44,028 nucleotides of DNA from a virus. The notes under the pieces are model-generated. The model made no database searches and was not told the DNA's origin. It saw only the letters and a list, made by a program, of their open reading frames with translations. The translations under genes and the position numbers were made by a program. Shown piece after piece: positions 14,980 through 23,200 of this stretch. Each line of letters begins with the position of its first letter. The stretch's first letter is position 1. The stretch spans positions 1-44,028 of IMG/VR virus record IMGVR_UViG_3300017971_000422; one strand, given 5' to 3'.

Positions 14980-16026
14980 CTATTCCTCATCAAACATCAT
15001 TGTAGCATTAGGAAATCCAGCACCGCCCCACTTAGTATCTGGAGTTCCCCAAAATCCTATTCCCCAATGTCCAGAACCTCTCTGTGTTGTTGTGGTTGGT
15101 AATGTAAATGGTTCAAGCCATATTTGATCTATACCTATTAATACATCAATAATTTCAGGGTTTTCCTCATCACCATAAATCCATGTATCAGTGTCATGAT
15201 AGATGTCTAGACTTGACTTAACTCCAGCAGTAGTATATTCATCTAGAACCCTCTCATAATATTCAAAGTCTTGTAAATTCCAATTTGTGTTGGCATCAAA
15301 ATCATATTGTAGTTCAAATTTTGTTCCCTTTGGAAATTTACCGTCAGGTCCACCTCCTAGAGCCTGTAATGTAACCACTCCAGTATTGTTATCATGAGAA
15401 GAATATACATTTGCATTATATTTCTCAAGTTGGGTTGTATATCCGATTAATGTTTCCTCTAATGATCTTAGCCAAGCTCCATTTGGAGGATCAAAAGAAT
15501 CTGATCTTAATGGATATTGTAATGCCTGAACTGTCAATCCATATCCAGAACCATCATCTATAACTCTAACAATTTCCTTAGCATGGGTTATCTTATATGG
15601 CAATCTACATTTAAATTGACCTAATAATATATGGGGCTGAACAACATCATCTTTACCATACACTTCAGTAGTCCATGCTTCTTCTATTTCTGGATAATGA
15701 CCAGATAAAGAATAGAACACATCTTTTATAACCTGAGTAGTATTCCTGTCTAATGATTGAATAAAGCTTATTATTCTAGTTCTGAATATCTCATCTGATT
15801 CCTGTGAAAACCTAAAAATATCCACTAATGATGATACTTTATCCAAATCAGAACCAATAGCAGTTCCTAAGTATTTTTCATTCTTAACTAGGTCTAATTG
15901 CTTTCTATATATCTCAGTCAAGTAATTATATATGACATCGGCTAAGTATTCTAGACTGCCACCACTCATCTTACAAAAATTGTGAAGATCTTCTACTATT
16001 GGATACCAAATGTCATCATTAGACAT
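14980..16026 (-). CDS. gpI-like baseplate wedge protein
   Basis: This 348-residue protein is encoded immediately after baseplate J, with a TAATG overlap, the standard place of phage P2 gpI-type proteins. Residues about 56-117 (AIGSDLDKVSSLVDIFR, QESDEIFRTRI, RNTTQVIKDVF, HYPEIEEA) are the conserved part shared with the next protein. The C-terminus is rich in W and G (GHWGIGFWGTPDTKWGG), resembling the FG units of its paralogue. It probably links the wedge to fibre components. Confidence 0.75.
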   Translation of the reverse strand: MSNDDIWYPIVEDLHNFCKMSGGSLEYLADVIYNYLTEIYRKQLDLVKNEKYLGTAIGSDLDKVSSLVDIFRFSQESDEIFRTRIISFIQSLDRNTTQVIKDVFYSLSGHYPEIEEAWTTEVYGKDDVVQPHILLGQFKCRLPYKITHAKEIVRVIDDGSGYGLTVQALQYPLRSDSFDPPNGAWLRSLEETLIGYTTQLEKYNANVYSSHDNNTGVVTLQALGGGPDGKFPKGTKFELQYDFDANTNWNLQDFEYYERVLDEYTTAGVKSSLDIYHDTDTWIYGDEENPEIIDVLIGIDQIWLEPFTLPTTTTQRGSGHWGIGFWGTPDTKWGGAGFPNATMMFDEE

Positions 16027-18248
16027 TACAGATCACTTTTCTTAACCATTTGTATTAATGATTCATCAGATATATTTCCTCTTTGAATAACAACTGTTGC
16101 TGAAGAATGATATACAGAAATCCTATAAGGAATTGTTTTAACTACAGCAGAATCATAATGATATTGATTTTCTGGATTAGGACCATCACCAGCAAAATAT
16201 TCATCAGAATAGAGTGGTGTAGGAGTTGTTGGATCTGTTGGTTGCCATAATACCTCTCCAGCTATAACTCCGTCTACTTCGTTTATTAGTTTTCCAACTA
16301 GATCAGAAAAGTGGAGATCCTTATTGATGTCAGTATTTTGGAAATAGTCAGATATTGAAGCCAATACCAATACCTTTATCTCATTCACTTGTCCAACAGT
16401 TGTATATATAGAATCATCATATACTAACTGTAGAATGAAATTGGCATATCTTATCAATGGAGTAAATACATCAGCTTTTATTCCAGCAGCTCTAGTATCA
16501 TCTATAACAGCAACTATTTCATCCTGTAAGGCTGGACTGACAGAGAATCCTTGAGACATCACATATACCTCAATTCTACCGGGATCTATTGAGGCATTAT
16601 CATCATGATCTGATACTTGACATCTATAGACACCATCAATATCAAGCACTGCTGCTCTTATAGCAACTTTTGTTCCCTTTGCTTGTAATTCACGTTCTAA
16701 CTTAGCCCTCTCTCTTAGAGCCTCATCATTTTCTCTATCTGTTCCACCTGAGATATTATTATAGAACCTATAATAAATGAATAAATAATTAGCCTCATCA
16801 TAATCAATAAAGAAATTTTCAGTATCATTATTATATCTCAGGCTGATCTTTTTCTGAGAATAGTTAACCAAATAGTTATCATTAGGCTTGGTTCCATTGT
16901 TATTTCCCTGACCATCAGCCTTTAATGTTCCAGAATCGTATACTTCTACTAAATCATGTCCTACTATTATAAAGTCTACAAATATGACAGATCCAGCCTC
17001 ATATGGAAATATCCTTAAATATTTAGCATTATTAACTGATGATGATATTAAATCATCCATTGTCCAGTTAGAATCGGTAAATGATATTATTTTACTCTCT
17101 ATAGATGACGTATCATCTTCTACTTCAATTTTGCATGTATTACCAGTAGTTCCTCTAACCCTAATCATTACCTTCTCATGTTTCGATAAATCAATTCCAT
17201 TGGCTAGAACATTTATTTGGATATATCCACTACCGTCAAATCCACTACTATTTTCAAGTCTAACAACTCCAGATTCAATTCCACCACCAACCTGAACTAG
17301 ACAATCTGTTGGTGTCCAATCAGATACATCTTCACTATAATATGCTGTTACCATAACCCTACCATTTTGTGATACAGTCCTAACTGGAGAGAATTCTAAT
17401 GAATAATTATATCTACCTTCTACTAAATCAATGAACTCATATTCATCAAAACTAATTGGATTGTCAACTCTGGAAGCAGAACTAGGAGACAAAATGTTAA
17501 TGATTGAATTGGGTCTAATGTTTCCAATAGCACCAGCATAAGGATCAGTTGCTTCTATTGGAGCCCTCACTGTCAAGAACCCATCTTGAAAGGTGACTAA
17601 TTCTGTTGTTTGGAACTCAACATGAGGTAGATTTGACTGTATCATAGTAGCTACTACTGTTCCAGCATCTACAGAGATATTATTTTCTGGATTATCTCTA
17701 TAAAATACCACAAATCCAGATGCCTTACTAGCAGCATTTCTCTCAACCCCAATCAATTTTACTAATTCATCTAGATCAGAACCTTCAGCAGTGTCAATCC
17801 ATCCACCATCTCTAATATTCTCTAGACCATTCCATACTTCAGCTATCCTTCTAGACACGGAAGCCATCATTACAGATATAACACTGTCAGGCTTTATATC
17901 AGAGATGCCACTAACAACCTTAGAATCATAATAATAAGATACATAGAAGTATGAACCATCATCAGGCTCTAACCCTATGTTAAATGTTATTGAGTTATTG
18001 TCATTGTCTATGATAAAATCAACATCTAGTATAAATTCATAGAAACTATTGTCCTTTATTCCATATATCCTTTCTATGTTTAACAAACTACTTGCGACAT
18101 CACCACACCCTAGAGTATATTCTAATGTTCCTGTAGAGAATAATATCTTCTCATCATGAACATATACATGTCCTCTAACTAGGTGATCCATTATAGCATT
18201 ATATATATCACCATATTCTTTCTTCTTGAATGGACTTTGTTCTGACAT
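16026..18248 (-). CDS. Baseplate J-like wedge protein
   Basis: Start chosen at ATG 18248, eight bases after AGGTGAT; about 740 residues. Typical J-family features are visible. There is a helical section ending in GSDLDELVKLIGVERNAASKA (about 160-180), then beta segments with VDAGTVVATM. GGTDRENDEALRERAKLERE is followed by ATRAAVL-type 'KVAIRAAVLDIDGVYRCQV' (about 495-545), and near the end AGIKADVFTP. This central part of the baseplate wedge is used by contractile tails and related injection machines. An inserted beta-domain (about 290-430) makes it longer than the shortest relatives. Confidence 0.85.
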   Translation of the reverse strand: MSEQSPFKKKEYGDIYNAIMDHLVRGHVYVHDEKILFSTGTLEYTLGCGDVASSLLNIERIYGIKDNSFYEFILDVDFIIDNDNNSITFNIGLEPDDGSYFYVSYYYDSKVVSGISDIKPDSVISVMMASVSRRIAEVWNGLENIRDGGWIDTAEGSDLDELVKLIGVERNAASKASGFVVFYRDNPENNISVDAGTVVATMIQSNLPHVEFQTTELVTFQDGFLTVRAPIEATDPYAGAIGNIRPNSIINILSPSSASRVDNPISFDEYEFIDLVEGRYNYSLEFSPVRTVSQNGRVMVTAYYSEDVSDWTPTDCLVQVGGGIESGVVRLENSSGFDGSGYIQINVLANGIDLSKHEKVMIRVRGTTGNTCKIEVEDDTSSIESKIISFTDSNWTMDDLISSSVNNAKYLRIFPYEAGSVIFVDFIIVGHDLVEVYDSGTLKADGQGNNNGTKPNDNYLVNYSQKKISLRYNNDTENFFIDYDEANYLFIYYRFYNNISGGTDRENDEALRERAKLERELQAKGTKVAIRAAVLDIDGVYRCQVSDHDDNASIDPGRIEVYVMSQGFSVSPALQDEIVAVIDDTRAAGIKADVFTPLIRYANFILQLVYDDSIYTTVGQVNEIKVLVLASISDYFQNTDINKDLHFSDLVGKLINEVDGVIAGEVLWQPTDPTTPTPLYSDEYFAGDGPNPENQYHYDSAVVKTIPYRISVYHSSATVVIQRGNISDESLIQMVKKSDL

Positions 18249-18249
18249 A

Positions 18250-18693
18250 TTAAACAATCACCTTGACTAATACTGAGTCTTCTATACCAACAACTGTAAC
18301 TGTTAAGCTTACAATCACTGAATTACGTCTATCCCCACTTTCTAATGATATATCCTGTATTCCTATAACATCTGGAACAGTAAGAGCAGTTTGAATGATT
18401 ATTGTCTTAAGTATGGCATCTGTAATATCCCCTCTACCTGCAAACTCAGTTAATACTGTTCCAAATGTAATATCTGGCTGTGTTGGATCTTCAGGATTGG
18501 GAAAGTATGATAAGGGAGTAACAAATGCTAATTGCAATTTCTGAGTGATTATTGCTGCCCTAGCCAGTTGTTTATTGATTAGACCTTGACCTACTGGAAC
18601 TATATCTCCACTAGGATCTAAAAATAGATCAACTGTTCCATCTGATTTGAAATTGAGCTTAATATCTGAATCGGTCTCATATTCCTCTGACAT
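18250..18693 (-). CDS. gp25/gpW-like baseplate wedge protein
   Basis: This is a 147-residue protein encoded between the spike tip and baseplate J. The usual gp25-family order is seen: an early strand region (DIKLNFKSDGTVDLFL), a helix after PVGQGLINKQLARAAIITQKL, a loop with a large aromatic patch (LSYFPNPEDPTQPD), a helix (ITDAILKTIIIQTAL) and a final strand (NSVIVSLTVTVVG). No lysozyme motif. AAGGAT lies ten bases upstream of the ATG. The assignment rests on context and secondary-structure pattern. Confidence 0.7.
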   Translation of the reverse strand: MSEEYETDSDIKLNFKSDGTVDLFLDPSGDIVPVGQGLINKQLARAAIITQKLQLAFVTPLSYFPNPEDPTQPDITFGTVLTEFAGRGDITDAILKTIIIQTALTVPDVIGIQDISLESGDRRNSVIVSLTVTVVGIEDSVLVKVIV

Positions 18694-18707
18694 AAATATT
18701 ACTATCC

Positions 18708-19019
18708 TTAACTTCCTTTTAAAACCTCTTGCGTTTCAGTTATGGTCATAGGACCAATATTAGTATTAACCACTGTGGTTTCCAATATGACACCTTCACC
18801 ATCTTTCTTTAGATTTAAAGCCTCACCAGTTATAGTAGCTATTGATGTGCATTTAGTTTGACTTGTGCATGTTGTTATTACCATACCAAGTATCTCAGAT
18901 TTTTTAATCACAGCAATACCATTCGCTTTTAATGATTCTGTTATAACTGCTGTTATTGGAACCACAAACTGGTGTGGACACTTAAATGTTGCAACCTTAG
19001 TTATAGCCTTGACTGTCAT
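18708..19019 (-). CDS. PAAR-like spike tip protein
   Basis: This is a 103-residue protein. C14 and H16 (KCPHQF), then IKKSEILGMVITTCTSQTKC (C51, C57) and the late strand DGEGVILETT match the general layout of the PAAR-like (DUF4280-type) tip family. In that family a small cysteine/histidine site sharpens the membrane-piercing spike. The start overlaps the stop of the spike gene (TAATG), as expected for proteins that assemble together. Confidence 0.7.
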   Translation of the reverse strand: MTVKAITKVATFKCPHQFVVPITAVITESLKANGIAVIKKSEILGMVITTCTSQTKCTSIATITGEALNLKKDGEGVILETTVVNTNIGPMTITETQEVLKGS

Positions 19020-20428
19020 TATGCACCAAAATCTCCTGTAGCACCAGTAACAGCACCAGTAACAGCCAAATCACCATTAATATCAACATTACCAGTTATA
19101 GTTATTTTCGTATCATTAACCACTATCTTCTTACCATTGGCATCTATTGTGATTTCTTTTCCTATACCATCAATGATTACATTAGTAGTGCCTACACTAA
19201 ATATTATTTTTCCTTTAACAGCATAATCAACCCAATCTGGTTTTTCAGGGCTGGTAGTAATAGAATCATCCTCATCATCATCTGGACATTCTATTCTTAT
19301 CCCATGAAACCCCATAGTTAATAGTCCAGCATTATCAATGACATTACCACCTGTAATCTTCATCATAGAGATAAATGTCGGTAGGTCTTCATTATCAGCA
19401 CCAGCTAGCCAGAATTTCAACTCTCCCCCAACTTCATCATGAGTGGGCATGACCATTCCATGTCCAAAATCATCAAGTGGGTCATAAGCCAAAACAAAGA
19501 CTGAACTGCCTATCATTTGTATTGAATTACGCTTAATTTGGCGTTCTTGTCCTACTCTATTGACATATAGTTGATACCCTGAATCTCCCATTAACATATA
19601 TTCTCCATTCTCAGGGCATGGTGGTTGTAGAAATCTTCCCTTTTCACTCAATCCTTTAGATGATGTTAGACTTGGCTCATAGACTATTAATGAACCATCC
19701 CATATACTCAAAATGTCATATGTAAATATCTCACCCCACTTCTTCGATTTTCCCTTCTCTGGATCAGTCTCATAATCCCAAGAGGGAGGAATGGTAACTT
19801 TTTCTTCAGGACTAGGGTTGAAGAAGGAATCATATGTATGAGAGTGTAGTCCAAATGGTAAGAATTTACCACCGAACAGTTCTACTCTCCTATTTCCTAG
19901 AGTGGTCATATGTCCTGTTGGTGGTGGAATATTATAGGTGGTTTTGACCTGTTCTCCATTTTGGGTTGTTACCATTTCTACTTCTTTTCTGGTCTTGTCT
20001 CCCCAAACATGATTGATATGAACCTTTGCACCAGATTCATCCAGCCACATCTTATCATATGGAAATATTCTAGGTCTATGACCTTCTCTATTACTTATTG
20101 TTCCTATGATTACTGCATTATCTATTTTGGTCATGCTTGACATGTCTTGTAGGTCTACCCTTCTTCTTATAGCTACTATTACAGCATCACCAACTCTTGG
20201 CAAATAAGTCATTCCTGAAGGGATTGATTTCATAGCATCATCAGTAAAAGTAACTCTTGGTTTGGCTTTATAATTTCCTGAATCATATACACTAGACTTT
20301 CCAAATGTAATACATAGTCTAGGATTTTCTATGTCAGGATACATGTCATCTACTTCTAATATTATTTTCTGTTCAATATAGTCAATCTTTGACACTATAC
20401 ATTCTATTATATCGGTAAATTTTTCCAT
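19019..20428 (-). CDS. Baseplate spike protein (gpV/gp5-like)
   Basis: ATG 20428 follows GGGTGA by five bases and is preferred to the in-frame GTG at 20437; 469 residues. The N-terminal section (about 60-115) has an OB-fold-like pattern around YLPRVGDAVIVAIRRR and DNAVIIGTISNREG. The C-terminus has a short beta-helix: KIIFSVGTTNVIIDGIG, ITIDANGKKIVVND, ITITGNVDINGDLAVTG. This is the membrane-piercing needle of contractile tails. No lysozyme domain, consistent with a host without a peptidoglycan wall. Confidence 0.75.
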   Translation of the reverse strand: MEKFTDIIECIVSKIDYIEQKIILEVDDMYPDIENPRLCITFGKSSVYDSGNYKAKPRVTFTDDAMKSIPSGMTYLPRVGDAVIVAIRRRVDLQDMSSMTKIDNAVIIGTISNREGHRPRIFPYDKMWLDESGAKVHINHVWGDKTRKEVEMVTTQNGEQVKTTYNIPPPTGHMTTLGNRRVELFGGKFLPFGLHSHTYDSFFNPSPEEKVTIPPSWDYETDPEKGKSKKWGEIFTYDILSIWDGSLIVYEPSLTSSKGLSEKGRFLQPPCPENGEYMLMGDSGYQLYVNRVGQERQIKRNSIQMIGSSVFVLAYDPLDDFGHGMVMPTHDEVGGELKFWLAGADNEDLPTFISMMKITGGNVIDNAGLLTMGFHGIRIECPDDDEDDSITTSPEKPDWVDYAVKGKIIFSVGTTNVIIDGIGKEITIDANGKKIVVNDTKITITGNVDINGDLAVTGAVTGATGDFGA

Positions 20429-20433
20429 ATTGT

Positions 20434-22587
20434 TCACCCTAAAGTATCCATACTAGCACCTATCTTCCTACCTATTGCTTGTTTCATAACACTGGATACT
20501 TCCTTGCTAAAGTTGATTGTAGGATCTCTTCTTTGATTAGAAAAATAAACCTTTGTTGTATATCCTGTATTAGATCCAAAATAATGTCTAGTTTTCCATA
20601 TATAGAAAATATTTGATTCGTCACCTGTTTTACTTGCTATGCCCATGTATGGAACCGTAGAAAGCTTCCAACCATAATTATCAATAATACTACTTCTAGT
20701 GCCAAACTTAGAAAATAGAGCAGCTTCAGCAGCTTTTATAGCATTAGCACCAAGTAATATGTTATCACTCCTCTTTCTACCATCCCTCATAAATATGATG
20801 TTTCTAGGAATGACATGATTGAAACCAACAATCATTGCCTCACCAGTTAGTCCACCGATAGCAAAATCGGTAATCATATTTATTGCTTCTTCTTGGTTAT
20901 CAGCTATATTATCTCTGGTAAATACTAATGTAGCAGGATAGGTATTTGGACCGAACAGTAAGAAGTCCTCTTGCATCATTCCTATTTCTTTACTTCTACT
21001 TCCACCACGCATGACACCCATGTTCTGCATTGTTGTATTGTATAGAATTCTTCTTAATGATCGTAATAACTCTATATCTGGATTTCCCTCTTCAACAGAT
21101 TCAATAGCTTCTACAGTATCCTTATCTAAGAATGGAAATCTATGGGTCTTGAGATGTCTTTTATTAATGATGTCTCCAGCAGATAAGGAGAATGGAATCT
21201 CATTAAAAATATTATCCCTATCCAATGTCAGCCAGAAATCCAAAACATTCTCACCAATTATACCATCTGGTATTGGTATATTCTGTTCTTCTCTGGATAC
21301 CCTATTAACCAAGTCCTTCATCTCTAGAAGCGGAAAAAATATAGGTCTAATTCCACCAACAAAAGTACTTGGTCTACCAGTTCTACCAGCATTTACAAGA
21401 TGGATTGGTTTTTTTGCAGTGCTACCAGCCATTAGAGCTGATTCATTAATGGATGAGCCCCCAAATTTACATCCAACCCCTTCTATTCTTGTTACTTCAA
21501 ATCTTGTGAAGGCATAGATATAATCCCATAAATTATTAAGTCTAAGATTTGATTTTATTGGTTTGGGTTTATATTTTGAGAAGAATGATACGGACTTATC
21601 ATCATCAAACGGTAGACCAGTTAGGTTAAAAATTGGTGGTTTTTCAAAATCAAATATTTGATAGTAGAATTGTCCACAAAAAAATGCTGGATATTCACCT
21701 ACTTTGAAAGGTGCATCCTCTCTAGCAATAAAATGATCTTCAAGACTTTGTGTTCCAGCATCCTTTACAATCTTCGCCCTTAATGGAACAACAGATTTCC
21801 ATATCTTGGTTAATGTATCAACAATATTGGTCTTCTCTAGATTAGATCTAACCAATCCCCAAACATCTTTTGGTTTATATGCTCTTACCCTTTTCAGTGC
21901 AAATGAAGGACCCCATGCAGTAAGTATTATTCTATCTCCACCTATACCAATATTCCTTGTAGCACTTACTATCTCACCAGAGAATAGATGAGGTGGTTCA
22001 AAGAAATTAAAATCAAGATCATCACTCATGAATACCGAACCACTACTAAGTCTATTTGTCAGGTTATCAAGTCTTGAAGTAACTCCACCCCTCTTTCCTA
22101 GAACAGTCCTCGAAGCATTAGCTAGGTTCTTAGCTGTTTGAGTATATGGACTTTCATAGTCTATCCATATATCAATCCAATGTCTATTAGCCAATATGCC
22201 TTCTCTTAGCCATTTTAACACAGTCTCATCCTTTGTTGGTGCATGAATCATCAATTGTATTTTATCTGGATCGTTTGGATTATCTGTTAGATCAATCCAT
22301 AACCCTACATGTCTATTTTCCTTATTCCATCCACCTTTGAATGTATTTATCAGTTCTGATCTAACTATATCTAATCTACTTTCATACATTCTTGGAAATG
22401 TAATCATTACTTTCAAATGAGGTTTTATTGCCTTTAAATTACTAGGTCTAACTGTTCTGATCTTATTATCATGAATTGATCCAAAATTGTCCTTCCAGTT
22501 AATATCTCGTTTTGCTGTTTGTAATAATTCACTGACAAATCCTTTAGAATATGCTCCAGCAGTACTGACAAATCCACTAATAGCCAA
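20434..22587 (-). CDS. Baseplate hub protein (gpD/gp27-like)
   Basis: This is the largest protein between tape measure and spike, about 717 residues. The frame opens with TTG at 22596, but TTG 22587 is better spaced from GGAG, so an unusual start is likely; both overlap the previous gene. Regions with tail-hub character include LKVMITFPRMYESRLD (about 60-75) and PPHLFSGEIVSATRNIGIGGDRI (about 198-220), which resemble two linked beta domains of hub proteins. A long middle region (290-500) is unusual. Near the end there is a lipoprotein-free C-terminus. Identity rests mostly on position and length. Confidence 0.6.
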   Translation of the reverse strand: MAISGFVSTAGAYSKGFVSELLQTAKRDINWKDNFGSIHDNKIRTVRPSNLKAIKPHLKVMITFPRMYESRLDIVRSELINTFKGGWNKENRHVGLWIDLTDNPNDPDKIQLMIHAPTKDETVLKWLREGILANRHWIDIWIDYESPYTQTAKNLANASRTVLGKRGGVTSRLDNLTNRLSSGSVFMSDDLDFNFFEPPHLFSGEIVSATRNIGIGGDRIILTAWGPSFALKRVRAYKPKDVWGLVRSNLEKTNIVDTLTKIWKSVVPLRAKIVKDAGTQSLEDHFIAREDAPFKVGEYPAFFCGQFYYQIFDFEKPPIFNLTGLPFDDDKSVSFFSKYKPKPIKSNLRLNNLWDYIYAFTRFEVTRIEGVGCKFGGSSINESALMAGSTAKKPIHLVNAGRTGRPSTFVGGIRPIFFPLLEMKDLVNRVSREEQNIPIPDGIIGENVLDFWLTLDRDNIFNEIPFSLSAGDIINKRHLKTHRFPFLDKDTVEAIESVEEGNPDIELLRSLRRILYNTTMQNMGVMRGGSRSKEIGMMQEDFLLFGPNTYPATLVFTRDNIADNQEEAINMITDFAIGGLTGEAMIVGFNHVIPRNIIFMRDGRKRSDNILLGANAIKAAEAALFSKFGTRSSIIDNYGWKLSTVPYMGIASKTGDESNIFYIWKTRHYFGSNTGYTTKVYFSNQRRDPTINFSKEVSSVMKQAIGRKIGASMDTLG

Positions 22588-23197
22588 GATTACCAAACTC
22601 CGAACCTAATTTTCCAGTTACACTACTTAATATTCTTGCTTCTAATGATGGTCCAGCTAGACCTCTAGAAGCCCATGATAACGGAGTTTTAGCAGCCCCA
22701 AATATGGCTCCTATGCCATGACCTATTAATCTTAGTTCTGTAGAATATTCTACTAGTTCTAATTTGTAATCGTATTTATTAGGTATTCCACCGTTCTCAA
22801 CAAATTCCATATCAGCAATCATTACTACAGTGAGAGGTGCAAAACTACATCCAAATATTAAGGGCTGACCCTGTTCATAGATTAGTTGCATATCCATCAC
22901 TCTGAGCCAATTCCAGCCAACACTATGTATTAGTGTATTAAGCATTGATAGTTGGATCTCATTTAGTCCAAACAAGTTCTTAGGCATATTCTCATAAATC
23001 CAAGAACCAGTAACGGTATATTTCACAGCCTTAGAACCCAAATCTTGGAGTGGATTTCCACTTCTACCGGGAACTTCTATCTCTGGTAATTTCCTTGTAA
23101 ATTTTGCCTTTACTATATTTGCCTGTAAGTCTAGAAACACTAGACCAGTAACAGGTCTTACTGTTGGTGTCAAAAATGGCATTAATATTGCTTTCAT
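22577..23197 (-). CDS. Tail-tube-to-hub adaptor (gpU/distal-tail-like)
   Basis: This is a 206-residue protein after the tape measure gene. It contains LPEIEVPGRSGNPLQDLG (about 37-54), which resembles the entry segment of distal-tail and gpU-type proteins. QPLIFGCSFAPLTVVMI and NKYDYKLELVEYS follow as strands. GGAGATTAATAG precedes the ATG. The function would be to connect the tube end with the hub. The C-terminal 50 residues are small and hydrophobic. Assignment moderate. Confidence 0.55.
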   Translation of the reverse strand: MKAILMPFLTPTVRPVTGLVFLDLQANIVKAKFTRKLPEIEVPGRSGNPLQDLGSKAVKYTVTGSWIYENMPKNLFGLNEIQLSMLNTLIHSVGWNWLRVMDMQLIYEQGQPLIFGCSFAPLTVVMIADMEFVENGGIPNKYDYKLELVEYSTELRLIGHGIGAIFGAAKTPLSWASRGLAGPSLEARILSSVTGKLGSEFGNLGY

Positions 23198-23200
23198 CTA

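Noticed and set aside
21011-21517. 168-codon plus-strand frame inside the hub gene
   Set aside because: Antisense shadow of a long gene; no start signal and no protein-like motif.
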